Source: Nocardioides sp. Root190
GTDB taxonomy: Bacteria; Actinomycetota; Actinomycetes; Propionibacteriales; Nocardioidaceae
NCBI RefSeq assembly: GCF_001428565.1
Contig: NZ_LMIA01000010.1
Span: 740,800-804,799, forward strand
DNA: 64,000 nucleotides
Direction of reading: 5' to 3'
Shown: positions 25,117 through 33,643 of the stretch, piece by piece
Layout: every line of letters starts with the position of its first letter
How positions within the stretch are numbered: the first letter of the stretch is position 1
Notes under the pieces: model-generated
Seen by the model: only the letters and a program-made list of their open reading frames with translations
What the model was told of the DNA's origin: nothing
Database searches by the model: none
Position numbers and translations under genes: made by a program

Positions 25117-25896
25117 CGCGACCCCGCCCGTGCCCGGGGTGATCGCGGTCCGTCCGCCGTCCAGGGTCACGACCGAGCCGGTCACGTAGGCGGCGTCGGC
25201 GGAGGCGAGGAAGGCCACCGTGGCCGCGACGTCCTCCGGCGTGGCCGCCCTGCCCAGGGGCGTGTGCCGCGCCACGGAGCCCATGTCGATCGGTGGCCCG
25301 GGACGCAACGGCGCTTCCGGACCCTGGGGAAGGATCGCCGCTCCCGCCACCAGGTTGACCCTGATCCCGAGGGGGGCGACGTCGTGGGCCTCGGTGTGCA
25401 CGAACGGCACCAGGGCACCGCGAGCCGAGGAGTACGCCGGGAACTGCGGGTTGCCGTGGGTGCCGTCGACCGAGCCGTAGATCACCACCGATCCCGCCCC
25501 GGACCGGGCCAGCAGTGGGCGGAACGCACGGGTGAGGAAGACCGGGGTCAGCAGGTTGATCCGCAGGCTCTCCTCCCACCGGGTCATGTCCTCCTCGGCC
25601 GGCTCCCACCAGTCGACCTGCCCCACAGCGACGACCAGGACGTCGAGCCGGCCGTGCCGGTCGTCGACGGCCCGCACGAGGTCGTGGATCGCCGCCTCGT
25701 CACCGAGAGGCGCCACGAGACCGGTGGCGGCACCGCCGACCTCCTCGACGGCTCGCACCGCGCGCTCGACCGAGGCCTCCTGCGGGTCGACCACGACGAC
25801 CCGCGCGCCCTCCTCCGCCAACCTGACGGCACACGCCCGGGCCAGTTCGGAGCCCACCTGGACGACCAGGGCGACCCGGTCCTCGAATCGTCGCAC
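25075..25896 (-). CDS. SDR-fold protein lacking canonical cofactor and catalytic motifs
   Basis: 273 residues with clear SDR scaffolding: RLDVLVVAVGQVDWW, RINLLTPVFLTRAFRPLL, SVVIYGSVDGTHGNPQFPA, TPEDVAATVAFLASADAAYVTGSVVTLDGG. But TGxxxGxG is replaced by LVVQVGSELARA, NNAG by VAVGQ, and YxxxK by YSSAR (Lys to Arg). It may be inactive, regulatory, or use a different mechanism. GTG at 25896 chosen because the strand-forming FEDRVALVV follows directly. Convergent with and overlapping the amidohydrolase gene. Confidence 0.78.
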   Translation of the reverse strand: MRRFEDRVALVVQVGSELARACAVRLAEEGARVVVVDPQEASVERAVRAVEEVGGAATGLVAPLGDEAAIHDLVRAVDDRHGRLDVLVVAVGQVDWWEPAEEDMTRWEESLRINLLTPVFLTRAFRPLLARSGAGSVVIYGSVDGTHGNPQFPAYSSARGALVPFVHTEAHDVAPLGIRVNLVAGAAILPQGPEAPLRPGPPIDMGSVARHTPLGRAATPEDVAATVAFLASADAAYVTGSVVTLDGGRTAITPGTGGVASVPQPADPGGAHR

Positions 25897-25958
25897 CAGG
25901 CGATCCTTCCACCCGCACCCTCGAGCAGCCGGACGGCTGCGCGGAGCAGCGGAACAGG

Positions 25959-27488
25959 TCAGCGCACGCGGAACCGACGCACCTTGCTGTAGCCGTTGAC
26001 GTGACGCGAGTCGCCCATCTTCACGATCCGGTAGGAGACGTCCCCGCGCCGGGACTCGCGGTACCGGATGACCAGCCTCGACCGGCCGGTGCCGAGCCGC
26101 TGGGTGACGACCGTTCGCCAGGTGTCGCCGATCCGGCGCTGCAGCTTGACGACCCCCGTCGAACCGCGGCGGTCGCGCGACGTCGTGAAGGTGAGCATCG
26201 AGCCGCGTTGCGCAGTGGTGACGGTCGCTCGTCCCCGCACCGAGCGCACGGCGATGTCGGTCTGCGGCGCGACGCCCGTGGAGAGCAGCACGATCGAGCG
26301 GTTGCCGACCATGCTGCTCGATGACGGCATCATCACGCTGTACCAGCTGTTGGCGACCGGAGAGGCGCGCAGGGCGAACCGGCCGTCGTCGTCGGTCAGC
26401 GTGCTGGCCACGGCATTGCAGACCTTCGATGCGGCGCCGACGTCCCGCTGGCACAGGAAGAGCCTGCGCCCCGCGATCGGCGGCCCGCTCATGCTGTCGT
26501 GAGGGTCGGCCTTGGGCGAGGAGCGCGTCAGCCGTCCGGAGAAGGTGGTGGTCTCGCCGATCTGGATCGTGCTGCGCTCCGCCTCCAGGTGAAGGCGCGA
26601 ACCGAAGACCCGGACCTGGACCGGCGTGCCGACGCGGCCCGTCGAGCCACGGGGCACGACGCGGTACAACCGCCCGTCCATGAACTCGACGTTGTTGTCG
26701 AGGTAGCTCGTGGCCCGCCCACGCCACTGGCGGGTGTACCTGCCGTTCAGCAGTGCAGGCACCGCGCTGTCGCAGCAGAGCTGCACCATGTCGATCGTGA
26801 TGTCGCGGTACCCCGAGGGGTTGGTCCAGGTCAGCGTCGTCGTGCTCGTGCCGGCGATGTTCGGGTCGGTGTTCTCGACCTCCAACCCGGCAACAGGTGC
26901 CGGCGTCGCAGGCTTTGCCGGGATCGGGGCAGCGACCTCAGCGGCGTCGTAGGCGATGCTGCCCTCGAAACCGAGCGGGCCGTCGACGTACTGGCAGCTG
27001 ATCTCGTAGGTCGCGGCGAAGGCGACGACCTGGCTGCCGGCGTACTCGATCTGCTCGACGCGGAACCATCCCGCGGCGGGGATGAGGTCCTGCCGCGAAC
27101 TGACCTCGAGCTCCTCGGCCTCGCGGCCACAGAACTTCCCGTCGCGGTGCGTGAGCACCTGGCCCGCCGTCGCCGTCGGCTCGCGGTACGTGCCACCGAC
27201 CTGGTAGGTCACCCCTGCCTGCAGCGTCTGTCCCGCAGGCGGCAGGAACTCGATCCCGCGGCCGTCGACGCCCTGGTCGATCAGCGTCACCTGGTTGTTG
27301 AACGAGGTGATCCACAGATCGGCGTCGGTGCTCGTGACGGTCTGGTCAGGGACGCCCCGGCCGTCGTCGCGATGCCCCCAGCTGAAATGGCCACCGGGCT
27401 CGGCTCCGGCCGACGGCACGACGCCGAGGCCGGCCACCGCCACCGCTCCCACCAGCAGTGCTGTCCGGACAGGACGAAATCGTGACAT
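25959..27488 (-). CDS. Secreted hypothetical protein with Ig-like/beta-rich C-terminal repeats
   Basis: 509 residues from the ATG at 27488, which has GGGGGAG upstream; an in-frame upstream ATG has no ribosome site. Signal peptide: MSRFRPVRTALLVGAVAVAG with cleavage near SAGAEPG. The mature protein is predicted beta-rich and Thr/Ser-rich. It has cysteines in CGREAEEL, SCQYVDG, CCDSAV and FLCQRDVGAASKVC that could form disulfides. The last 200 residues (FGSRLHLEAERSTIQIGETT, VKLQRRIGDTWRTV) look like the bacterial Ig-like/surface-adhesion repeats seen in actinobacterial exported proteins. No enzyme motif recognised. Confidence 0.8.
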   Translation of the reverse strand: MSRFRPVRTALLVGAVAVAGLGVVPSAGAEPGGHFSWGHRDDGRGVPDQTVTSTDADLWITSFNNQVTLIDQGVDGRGIEFLPPAGQTLQAGVTYQVGGTYREPTATAGQVLTHRDGKFCGREAEELEVSSRQDLIPAAGWFRVEQIEYAGSQVVAFAATYEISCQYVDGPLGFEGSIAYDAAEVAAPIPAKPATPAPVAGLEVENTDPNIAGTSTTTLTWTNPSGYRDITIDMVQLCCDSAVPALLNGRYTRQWRGRATSYLDNNVEFMDGRLYRVVPRGSTGRVGTPVQVRVFGSRLHLEAERSTIQIGETTTFSGRLTRSSPKADPHDSMSGPPIAGRRLFLCQRDVGAASKVCNAVASTLTDDDGRFALRASPVANSWYSVMMPSSSSMVGNRSIVLLSTGVAPQTDIAVRSVRGRATVTTAQRGSMLTFTTSRDRRGSTGVVKLQRRIGDTWRTVVTQRLGTGRSRLVIRYRESRRGDVSYRIVKMGDSRHVNGYSKVRRFRVR

Positions 27489-27610
27489 CGGAACTCCCCC
27501 TCGAGTACGTGACCCGCAGCGGGTCCGGCGCATCGTAGGCAGGTTCGGCGCGCCGGCGGGCAGGAATCGGAGAACCCTTGGCAGTCGCGAGTGGTCGGCC
27601 GCGAATTGGC

Positions 27611-27641
27611 AGAAGCCCCGGTTCGTCGAACCGGGGCTTCT
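27611..27641 (-). terminator. Perfect hairpin terminator of tRNA-Leu
   Basis: Two 15-base arms beginning AGAAGCCCCGG with a tiny apex pair around TTCGTCGAA, starting 6 bases after the tRNA 3' end. Read on the minus strand it begins and ends with a short A/T stretch. Rho-independent termination of the tRNA is the obvious role; being symmetric it could also stop rightward transcripts. Confidence 0.75.
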
Positions 27642-27646
27642 TCACG

Positions 27647-27729
27647 TGCGCGAGGGGGGATTTGAACCCCCACGCCCTTTCGGACACTGCGACCTGAACG
27701 CAGCGCGTCTGCCGTTCCGCCACTCGCGC
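27647..27729 (-). tRNA. tRNA-Leu(CAG)
   Basis: 83 bases, class II tRNA with a long variable arm. Acceptor GCGCGAG pairs with CTCGCGC; the discriminator is A and CCA is not encoded. The anticodon stem CTGCG/CGCAG encloses loop TTCAGGT, anticodon CAG. The T-arm is GGGGGTTCAAATCCCCC. It reads CUG, the dominant Leu codon in such genomes. Confidence 0.95.
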
Positions 27730-27903
27730 GTCACCGTCAAACTCGACGGCCGACAAAGGCTATCCCAGCACGCGGCCGGCGCCCAAAACCGGGGGGTCGA
27801 CCATGATGTGCCGAGGGCGCGACGGCTCCACCGATACGATCGAGTGACCCGTCCGTACGACGAACGGGCACTGAAGCACGAGCGTGGAGAGGAGGGCAGC
27901 GAC

Positions 27904-28638
27904 GTGGGTGGACTGCAACGCTTCGAGCAACGGCTCGAGCAGGCGATCTCCGGCGCCTTCGCCCGGACCTTCCGCAGTGCGGTGCAACCGGTCGAGATCG
28001 CCGCCTCGCTCCAGCGCGAGCTGGACAACAAGGCGCAGGTGCTCTCGCGCCAGCGGCGACTGGTCCCGAACAGCTTCGTCGTCGAGCTCTCCCCGGGTGA
28101 CCTGGAGCGGCTCGGGCCCTACGACTCTGCGCTGGAGAGCGAGCTCACCGAGCAGCTGACCGAGCACGCGGAGCTCCAGTCCTACGTCTTCCCCGGCCCG
28201 ATCAAGATCGCGTTCGAGTCCGCCGAGGACCTCACGACGGGCCGGTTCCGGGTCCGCAGCCAGGCCGAGGCGGAGGTGACGGGACAGGCCCGGCGAAGCA
28301 GCAGCCAGCGCACCCGCGCGGTCCTCGAGGTCAACGGGAGCCAGCACGCGTTGCAGGCTCCCGGCCTGGTGGTCGGACGCGGCAGCGAGGCCGACATCCG
28401 GATCAACGACCCCGGTGTCAGCCGTCGACACGCCGAGTTCCTTGTCACCACACCGGTCGGCACCGACGCCCCCGGCGAGGGGCCCGTCCACATCGAGGTC
28501 CACGACATGGGTTCGACCAACGGCATCCGCGTCGACGGGCAGAAGGTCGCGCGCGCCACCCTCCGCGAGGGCTCCCGGGTCCAGGTCGGCCACACCTCTC
28601 TCGTCCTCCGGCTGCTCGAGGAGGCCTCCGATGTCTGA
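27904..28638 (+). CDS. fhaA: FHA domain protein FhaA (DUF3662 + FHA)
   Basis: 244 residues. The N-terminal DUF3662 domain begins GGLQRFEQRLEQAISGAFAR and covers about residues 1-125; a short linker leads to the FHA domain with VVGRGSEADIRINDPGVSRRHAEF and DMGSTNGIRVDG, where Arg, Ser and Asn bind phosphothreonine. FhaA is a substrate of the kinases PknA/PknB and controls peptidoglycan precursor export via MviN. GTG at 27904 has GAGGAGG upstream. First gene of the conserved fhaA-fhaB-pstP-rodA-pbpA-pknA-pknB operon. Its stop overlaps fhaB by 8 bases. Confidence 0.93.
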   Translation: MGGLQRFEQRLEQAISGAFARTFRSAVQPVEIAASLQRELDNKAQVLSRQRRLVPNSFVVELSPGDLERLGPYDSALESELTEQLTEHAELQSYVFPGPIKIAFESAEDLTTGRFRVRSQAEAEVTGQARRSSSQRTRAVLEVNGSQHALQAPGLVVGRGSEADIRINDPGVSRRHAEFLVTTPVGTDAPGEGPVHIEVHDMGSTNGIRVDGQKVARATLREGSRVQVGHTSLVLRLLEEASDV

Positions 28639-29095
28639 GCTCACCCTGTTCCTGGTCCGGATCGCCTTCCTGGCGATCCTGTGGATCTTCGTCCTGTCGG
28701 CGATCTCGGTGATCCGCTCCGACATGTTCGGTGCGCGGGTGCCGACACCGGCCGCGCCGGGCAAGCAGCCGCGCGCGGCCAAGCCGCAGGCCCCGCGCCG
28801 CGGACAGCCCTCCCACGTCGCCGTGGTGCAGGGCGTCAACACCGGCATCACCGCCGACCTCGCGCAGGCTCCCGTTCTCATCGGCCGCGGCAACGACGCG
28901 GCGATCCGGCTCGACGACGACTACGTGTCCACGCGCCACGCGCGGATCGTGTCCTCCGGAGGGCAGTGGTACGTCGAGGACCTCGGCTCGACCAACGGGA
29001 CCTACCTGGGCAGCCAACGACTCACCCAGCCCGTGCCCGTGGGCCTCGGCTCGCAGATCAGGATCGGGAAGACCATCGTGGAGCTGAGGAAGTAG
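28631..29095 (+). CDS. fhaB: FHA domain membrane protein FhaB (FipA)
   Basis: 154 residues. One N-terminal membrane helix (FLVRIAFLAILWIFVLSAIS), a Pro/Ala-rich linker, then an FHA domain with VLIGRGNDAAIRLDDDYVSTRHARI and DLGSTNGTYLG. Cytoplasmic FHA binds phosphothreonine on partners; FipA links to FtsZ/FtsQ in mycobacteria. Sits between fhaA and pstP with 2 bases to the latter. Confidence 0.93.
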   Translation: MSELTLFLVRIAFLAILWIFVLSAISVIRSDMFGARVPTPAAPGKQPRAAKPQAPRRGQPSHVAVVQGVNTGITADLAQAPVLIGRGNDAAIRLDDDYVSTRHARIVSSGGQWYVEDLGSTNGTYLGSQRLTQPVPVGLGSQIRIGKTIVELRK

Positions 29096-29097
29096 GC

Positions 29098-30639
29098 ATG
29101 TCCGAACCGACGCCCGACGAGGCCACCCTGCCGCCGCCGGAGGCTCCCGACACGACCGAGGTCCCCACATCGGAGCGGCCCACGGCCGAGCCGACCGTGG
29201 AGGTCGCCGGCGTGTTCGGCCACGACACCGTCGATGCCCCAGCGACCCAGCCGAGACCGACCCTGGAGCTGAGCTATCACGCCGTCTCCGACGTGGGCCG
29301 GGTCCGCAAGGACAACCAGGACTCCGGCTACGCCGGTCCGTGGCTGCTCGCCGTCTGCGACGGAGTCGGTGGCGCGGCCCGCGGTGACATCGCATCGAGC
29401 ACGGCCGTCAACGAGCTCCGCCAGCTCGACGAGCCGCCCGGCACGACCGACGTCCTCGCCCGGATCAACGACGGCCTCCACGAGGCGCACGTCGCGATCG
29501 GCACCCAGGTCGACCAGGACCCCTCGATCAACGGCACCAGCACGACCGCGACCGTCGCGCTGTTCGACGGCACCCGCCTGGCGCTCGGCCACGTCGGCGA
29601 CTCGCGTGCCTACCTCCTGCGCGACGGCGAGCTGTCCCAGCTCACCAGCGACCACACCTTCGTCCAGAGCCTGATCGACGAGGGCCGGATCACCGAGGAG
29701 GAGGCGCGGGTCCACCCGCACCGCAACCTCATCCTCAAGGCGCTCGACGGCCTGCACGACGTCGAGCCCGACCTGTTCGCGCTCGAGCTCGTCGCCGGCG
29801 ACCGACTCTTCCTCTGCAGCGACGGCGCGTGCGGCGTCCTCGAGGACCACCGGATCGCCGACATCCTCACCGGAGGGACGCCCGAGTTCTCCTCGATCGA
29901 GATGGTGCGCGCCAGCCTCGACGCCGGCAGCTCCGACAACGTGACCTGCGTGGTGGCCGACGTCGCCGCAGCGGGTACGGCGACCGTGCCGGCCGAGCCG
30001 CAGGTCGTCGGTGCCGCCGCCGAGATGCGCCAGCGCCGCCCGCGCGCGCTCTTCCGCGGCCACCGCTCCGGCGACACCGGCGAGCTGGACCCCGTTCCCG
30101 ACGAGATCCCGGCCGGCGTCGACCACGCGATCCGCGCCGACCCGCCGAGCGACCCCGAGGCGATGCGCTACGCCCCGCAGCCGCCGCCCCGCTTCATCTG
30201 GCCCCGCCGCCTGCTGGCCCTCGCCCTGCTGATCGGGCTGGTCTGGGTGGTGCTCGGCACGGCGTACTGGTGGAGCCAGCGTCAGTACTACGTCGGCGAG
30301 GACGGCGGCCAGGTCGTCATCTACCGCGGCGTCGAGGTCCCCGGCCTCTCCTCGGTTTTCGAGACCTCCGACGTCGTCATCGAGGACCTGCCGGCCGGTC
30401 AGCGCTCCAGCGTCGAGGACGGCATCGCCGCCGACGACTACGAGGCTGCACGCGAGAAGGTCGAGCAGCTCGCCCGGCTCGCCGCCGACGCCGACGCCGA
30501 GTCCTCGACCGATCCGGACGACCCGGACTCGATCGTCCCGTCGGAGTCCGCGACCACGCCGACCACGCCGCCCGCGTCGACCGACCCCGCCGAACCGACC
30601 GCACCTGCCGATGCCAGCGACTTCACCACCGGTTCGTGA
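29098..30639 (+). CDS. pstP: PP2C-family Ser/Thr phosphatase PstP
   Basis: 513 residues. A disordered Pro/Thr-rich N-terminus of about 60 residues precedes the PPM domain: VGRVRKDNQDS, AVCDGVGGAARGD, ALGHVGDSRAYLLRDGEL and GSSDNVTCVV hold the metal-binding aspartates. One SDG motif reads SDGACGVLED rather than SDGL. A single membrane helix (LLALALLIGLVWVVLGTAYWW) is at about residue 380, followed by an extracytoplasmic domain and a Thr/Pro tail. It dephosphorylates PknA/PknB and their targets. The N-terminal extension is longer than in mycobacterial PstP. Confidence 0.93.
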   Translation: MSEPTPDEATLPPPEAPDTTEVPTSERPTAEPTVEVAGVFGHDTVDAPATQPRPTLELSYHAVSDVGRVRKDNQDSGYAGPWLLAVCDGVGGAARGDIASSTAVNELRQLDEPPGTTDVLARINDGLHEAHVAIGTQVDQDPSINGTSTTATVALFDGTRLALGHVGDSRAYLLRDGELSQLTSDHTFVQSLIDEGRITEEEARVHPHRNLILKALDGLHDVEPDLFALELVAGDRLFLCSDGACGVLEDHRIADILTGGTPEFSSIEMVRASLDAGSSDNVTCVVADVAAAGTATVPAEPQVVGAAAEMRQRRPRALFRGHRSGDTGELDPVPDEIPAGVDHAIRADPPSDPEAMRYAPQPPPRFIWPRRLLALALLIGLVWVVLGTAYWWSQRQYYVGEDGGQVVIYRGVEVPGLSSVFETSDVVIEDLPAGQRSSVEDGIAADDYEAAREKVEQLARLAADADAESSTDPDDPDSIVPSESATTPTTPPASTDPAEPTAPADASDFTTGS

Positions 30640-30669
30640 CCGGGCACCGAGCTGACGTGACTGACTGAG

Positions 30670-32055
30670 ATGGCCACCAACTCCGCCCTGATGGGCTTCG
30701 TCCACCGCCGCCGACGCGGTGCGGAGCTCTTCCTGCTGATCCTCGCGCTCATCGTGGGGATCGGTGCCTACGCCGCTGTCGGGCTGGGCATCGAGGGCGA
30801 GGTGCCCACCAACCTGATCGGGTACGGCGGCTGGCTGACCCTGCTCGTGGTCGCGGCCCACGTCGCGGTCCGGCTCGTGGCGCCGTACGCCGACCCGGTG
30901 CTCCTGCCGATCGTCGCGGCCCTCAACGGCCTGGGCCTGGCGGTCATCCACCGGCTCGACCTCGCCAAGGAGACGGGCCTGGCGACCCAGCAGCTGGTCT
31001 GGATGACCCTCGGGGTGATCCTCTTCGTCGGCACCCTCGTCGTGCTGCCCGACCACCGGCTGCTCGCCCGCTTCACCTACACCTCGGGGCTGACCGCGAT
31101 CGGCCTGCTGGTCCTGCCGATGATCCCGGGCCTCGGCACCGAGATCAACGGCGCCAAGATCTGGATCTCGGTGGCGGGCTTCAGCTTCCAGCCGGGCGAG
31201 ATCGCCAAGGTGCTGCTCGTCATCACCTTCGCCGGCTACCTCGTCGTGCACCGGGACGCGCTCGCGCTCGCTGGGCGCCGCGTGGTGTTCATCGACCTGC
31301 CCCGCGGCCGCGACCTCGGCCCGATCCTGATGATGTGGGTCGTCAGCCTCGGCATCCTCGTGCTGCAGCGCGACCTCGGCTCCAGCCTGCTGTTCTTCGG
31401 CCTGTTCCTCGTGATGCTCTACGTCGCGACCGAACGGCCGGGCTGGTTGGTCGTCGGCGGACTGCTCTTCTTCAGCGGCGCCGCGGTCGCGTTCCGGATC
31501 TTCTCCCACGTGCAGAACCGCGTCGACATCTGGCTCGACCCGTTCGCGGACCCCAACGGCAGCGGCTACCAGCTGGTCCAGGCGCTCTACGGCTTCGCCT
31601 GGGGCGGACTGATCGGCCGTGGCCTCGGCGAGGGCATGCCCGAGCGGGTGCCGTACGCCGAGTCCGACTTCATCCTCGCCGCCATCGGCGAGGAGCTCGG
31701 CCTGACCGCGGTCATCGCGATCCTGCTGCTCTACGGACTCGTCGTGGAGCGCGCCCTGCGTGCCGCGCTGATCTCGCGTGACGGCTTCGGCAAGCTCGTC
31801 GCGACCGGCCTCGGCGCGGTGTTCGCGCTGCAGATCTTCGTGGTCATCGGCGGCGTCACCCGCCTGATCCCGCTGACCGGCCTCACCACTCCCTTCCTGT
31901 CGTACGGCGGTTCTTCGCTGGTCGCGAACTGGGTGATCATCGCGATCCTGCTGCGCATCTCCGACCAGGCCCGGCGACCTCTGCCCGACCTCAAGGAGTC
32001 CGCGGAGGACCCCGACGAGCAGGCCACCCAGATCGTGAAGGTGGTTCCGTCATGA
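30670..32055 (+). CDS. rodA: SEDS-family peptidoglycan polymerase (RodA/FtsW)
   Basis: 461 residues, about ten membrane segments. Characteristic SEDS stretches: GLGTEINGAKIWISVAGFSFQPGE, with the conserved FxxQPGE, NGSGYQLVQALYGFAWGG, and FIAAIGEELG in the form FILAAIGEELGLTAVIAIL; the end has TGLTTPFLSYGGSSLVANW. It polymerises lipid II glycan strands with the class B PBP encoded next. A C-terminal cytoplasmic tail follows. The ATG at 30670 lies 30 bases after pstP. Confidence 0.93.
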   Translation: MATNSALMGFVHRRRRGAELFLLILALIVGIGAYAAVGLGIEGEVPTNLIGYGGWLTLLVVAAHVAVRLVAPYADPVLLPIVAALNGLGLAVIHRLDLAKETGLATQQLVWMTLGVILFVGTLVVLPDHRLLARFTYTSGLTAIGLLVLPMIPGLGTEINGAKIWISVAGFSFQPGEIAKVLLVITFAGYLVVHRDALALAGRRVVFIDLPRGRDLGPILMMWVVSLGILVLQRDLGSSLLFFGLFLVMLYVATERPGWLVVGGLLFFSGAAVAFRIFSHVQNRVDIWLDPFADPNGSGYQLVQALYGFAWGGLIGRGLGEGMPERVPYAESDFILAAIGEELGLTAVIAILLLYGLVVERALRAALISRDGFGKLVATGLGAVFALQIFVVIGGVTRLIPLTGLTTPFLSYGGSSLVANWVIIAILLRISDQARRPLPDLKESAEDPDEQATQIVKVVPS

Positions 32056-32076
32056 CCGCCCAGCACCAGGCACAGA

Positions 32077-32116
32077 GGTCTCGAGACGGTCGCTGCGCGA
32101 CCTCCTCGACCAACGA
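32077..32116 (+). repeat. Interspersed palindromic repeat (REP-like), intergenic copy
   Basis: A 40-base element in the rodA-pbpA gap, starting GGTCTCGAGACGGTCGCTGC. It folds as nested arms: GGT/ACC, CGAG/CTCG and GGTCGC-TGC-GCGACC. Two further copies lie in recF with C-to-T and G-to-A changes that keep the inner stem paired. Confidence 0.75.
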
Positions 32117-32134
32117 GGGAGCGGTGGTTGCGTC

Positions 32135-33643
32135 GTGAACAAGCCCATCCGCACCGTGTCGATCTTCTGCATGTTCCTGTTCCTCGCCCTGATGGCGAAT
32201 GCGACGTACGTCCAGTTCTGGCGCGCCGAGGAGCTCAACACCGACCCGCGCAACGCCCGGGTCGCAGCAGCGGCGTTCAGTCGCGAGCGCGGCCTGATCC
32301 TCGTCGGCGAGGACCCGATCGCGCGCAGCGAGCCGGTGGACGACCGCTACAAGTACCTCCGTGTCTACCCCGGCAAGCAGCTCTACGCCCCCGTCACCGG
32401 CTACCTCCAGCTCGGCAGCCAGACCGGCATCGAGCGCAGCCAGAACAAGGTGCTGTCCGGTGAGGACCCGCGGCTGTTCGTGAACCGCCTGGTCGACCTG
32501 CTCAAGGGCGACACCAACCAGGGCGGCAACGTCTCGCTCACGCTCGACCCGGCTGCACAGAAGGCGGCGTTCCGGGCGCTGCGCGACACCGTCGGACCCG
32601 ACGGCGAGGGCTCGGTCGTGGCGATCCAGCCGAAGACCGGTCGGATCCTCGCGATGGTGTCCTTCCCGTCGTACGACCCCAACGAGCTGGCCTCCCACGA
32701 CCGCGAGACCCGCGAGAACGCCTACGACGAGCTCGACGGCAACGAGCACCAGCCGCTGCTCAACCGCGCCATCCAGACCCGGCTGTTCCCCGGCTCGACC
32801 TTCAAGGTCGTCACCGCGGCGGCTGCGATCGAGGAGGGCTTGTACGACGTCGACGACCAGGTCCCGTCCGGCTCCACCTGGCAGGCGCCCGGGACGACCG
32901 GCGAGCAGAACCTGATCGACAACGAGGGTCGTGGCGGCTGCAGCCCCGCAAAGATCTCCTTCGCCGCGGCCATGGAGAACTCCTGCAACACGGCCTTCGC
33001 GAAGATGGCCGTCGAGGTGGGCCCGGAGAAGCTGCGCGAGACCGCCGAGGCGTTCGGCTTCAACAGCGACTACCTGCTCGACCTGGGCCCGCAGGCCCGC
33101 TCGGTGTTCCCCGAGGAGGTCGTCGACACCATCGACGGCGTCGAGCAGGATCCCCGCGAGCTCAACGACGCGGAGACCGCACGGTCGGGCTTCGGCCAGT
33201 TCTCCGTGCAGTCCACCCCGCTGCAGATGGCGATGGTGGTCTCCGCGATCGCCAACCGGGGCGCCCTGATGCGCCCCTACCTCGTCGACGAGGTGCAGAC
33301 CGCGAGCTTCGACGTGCTCGAGACGACCGAGCCCGAGAAGCTCCGCGACGCGATCTCCCCGCAGACCGCGGCCCAGCTCGCCGAGCTGCTCGTCTCCACC
33401 GTCGACAACGGCACCGCCTCGCCGGCGCGCATCGACGGCGTCAGCGTGGCCGGCAAGACCGGCACCGCCCAGCGCGGTGTCGACGGCAAGGCGCCCTACG
33501 GCTGGTTCGTGTCCTTCGCACCGGCACAGAACGCAGAGGTCGCCGTCGCCGTGATGATCCAGGAAGCACCGGGCAAGGAGATCGCCGGCGGCCAGCTGGG
33601 CGGCCCGATCGCAAAAGCAGTCATGGAAGCGGTGTTGAAGTGA
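32135..33643 (+). CDS. pbpA: Class B penicillin-binding protein PbpA (transpeptidase)
   Basis: 502 residues. A short cytoplasmic N-terminus and membrane helix (VSIFCMFLFLALMANATYV) precede a dimerisation domain and the transpeptidase domain: STFK (active-site Ser, in LFPGSTFKVVTAAAA), SCN (in AMENSCNTAF) and KTG (VAGKTGTAQRG). It crosslinks septal or polar peptidoglycan with RodA. GTG at 32135; its stop overlaps pknA (GTGA). All three catalytic motifs present. Confidence 0.94.
   Translation: MNKPIRTVSIFCMFLFLALMANATYVQFWRAEELNTDPRNARVAAAAFSRERGLILVGEDPIARSEPVDDRYKYLRVYPGKQLYAPVTGYLQLGSQTGIERSQNKVLSGEDPRLFVNRLVDLLKGDTNQGGNVSLTLDPAAQKAAFRALRDTVGPDGEGSVVAIQPKTGRILAMVSFPSYDPNELASHDRETRENAYDELDGNEHQPLLNRAIQTRLFPGSTFKVVTAAAAIEEGLYDVDDQVPSGSTWQAPGTTGEQNLIDNEGRGGCSPAKISFAAAMENSCNTAFAKMAVEVGPEKLRETAEAFGFNSDYLLDLGPQARSVFPEEVVDTIDGVEQDPRELNDAETARSGFGQFSVQSTPLQMAMVVSAIANRGALMRPYLVDEVQTASFDVLETTEPEKLRDAISPQTAAQLAELLVSTVDNGTASPARIDGVSVAGKTGTAQRGVDGKAPYGWFVSFAPAQNAEVAVAVMIQEAPGKEIAGGQLGGPIAKAVMEAVLK

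Noticed and set aside
29002..31509. An 835-codon minus-strand frame opposite pstP and rodA
   Set aside because: Its composition is the mirror image of high-GC coding sequence, rich in Asp, Gln, Glu and Arg, with no family signature.
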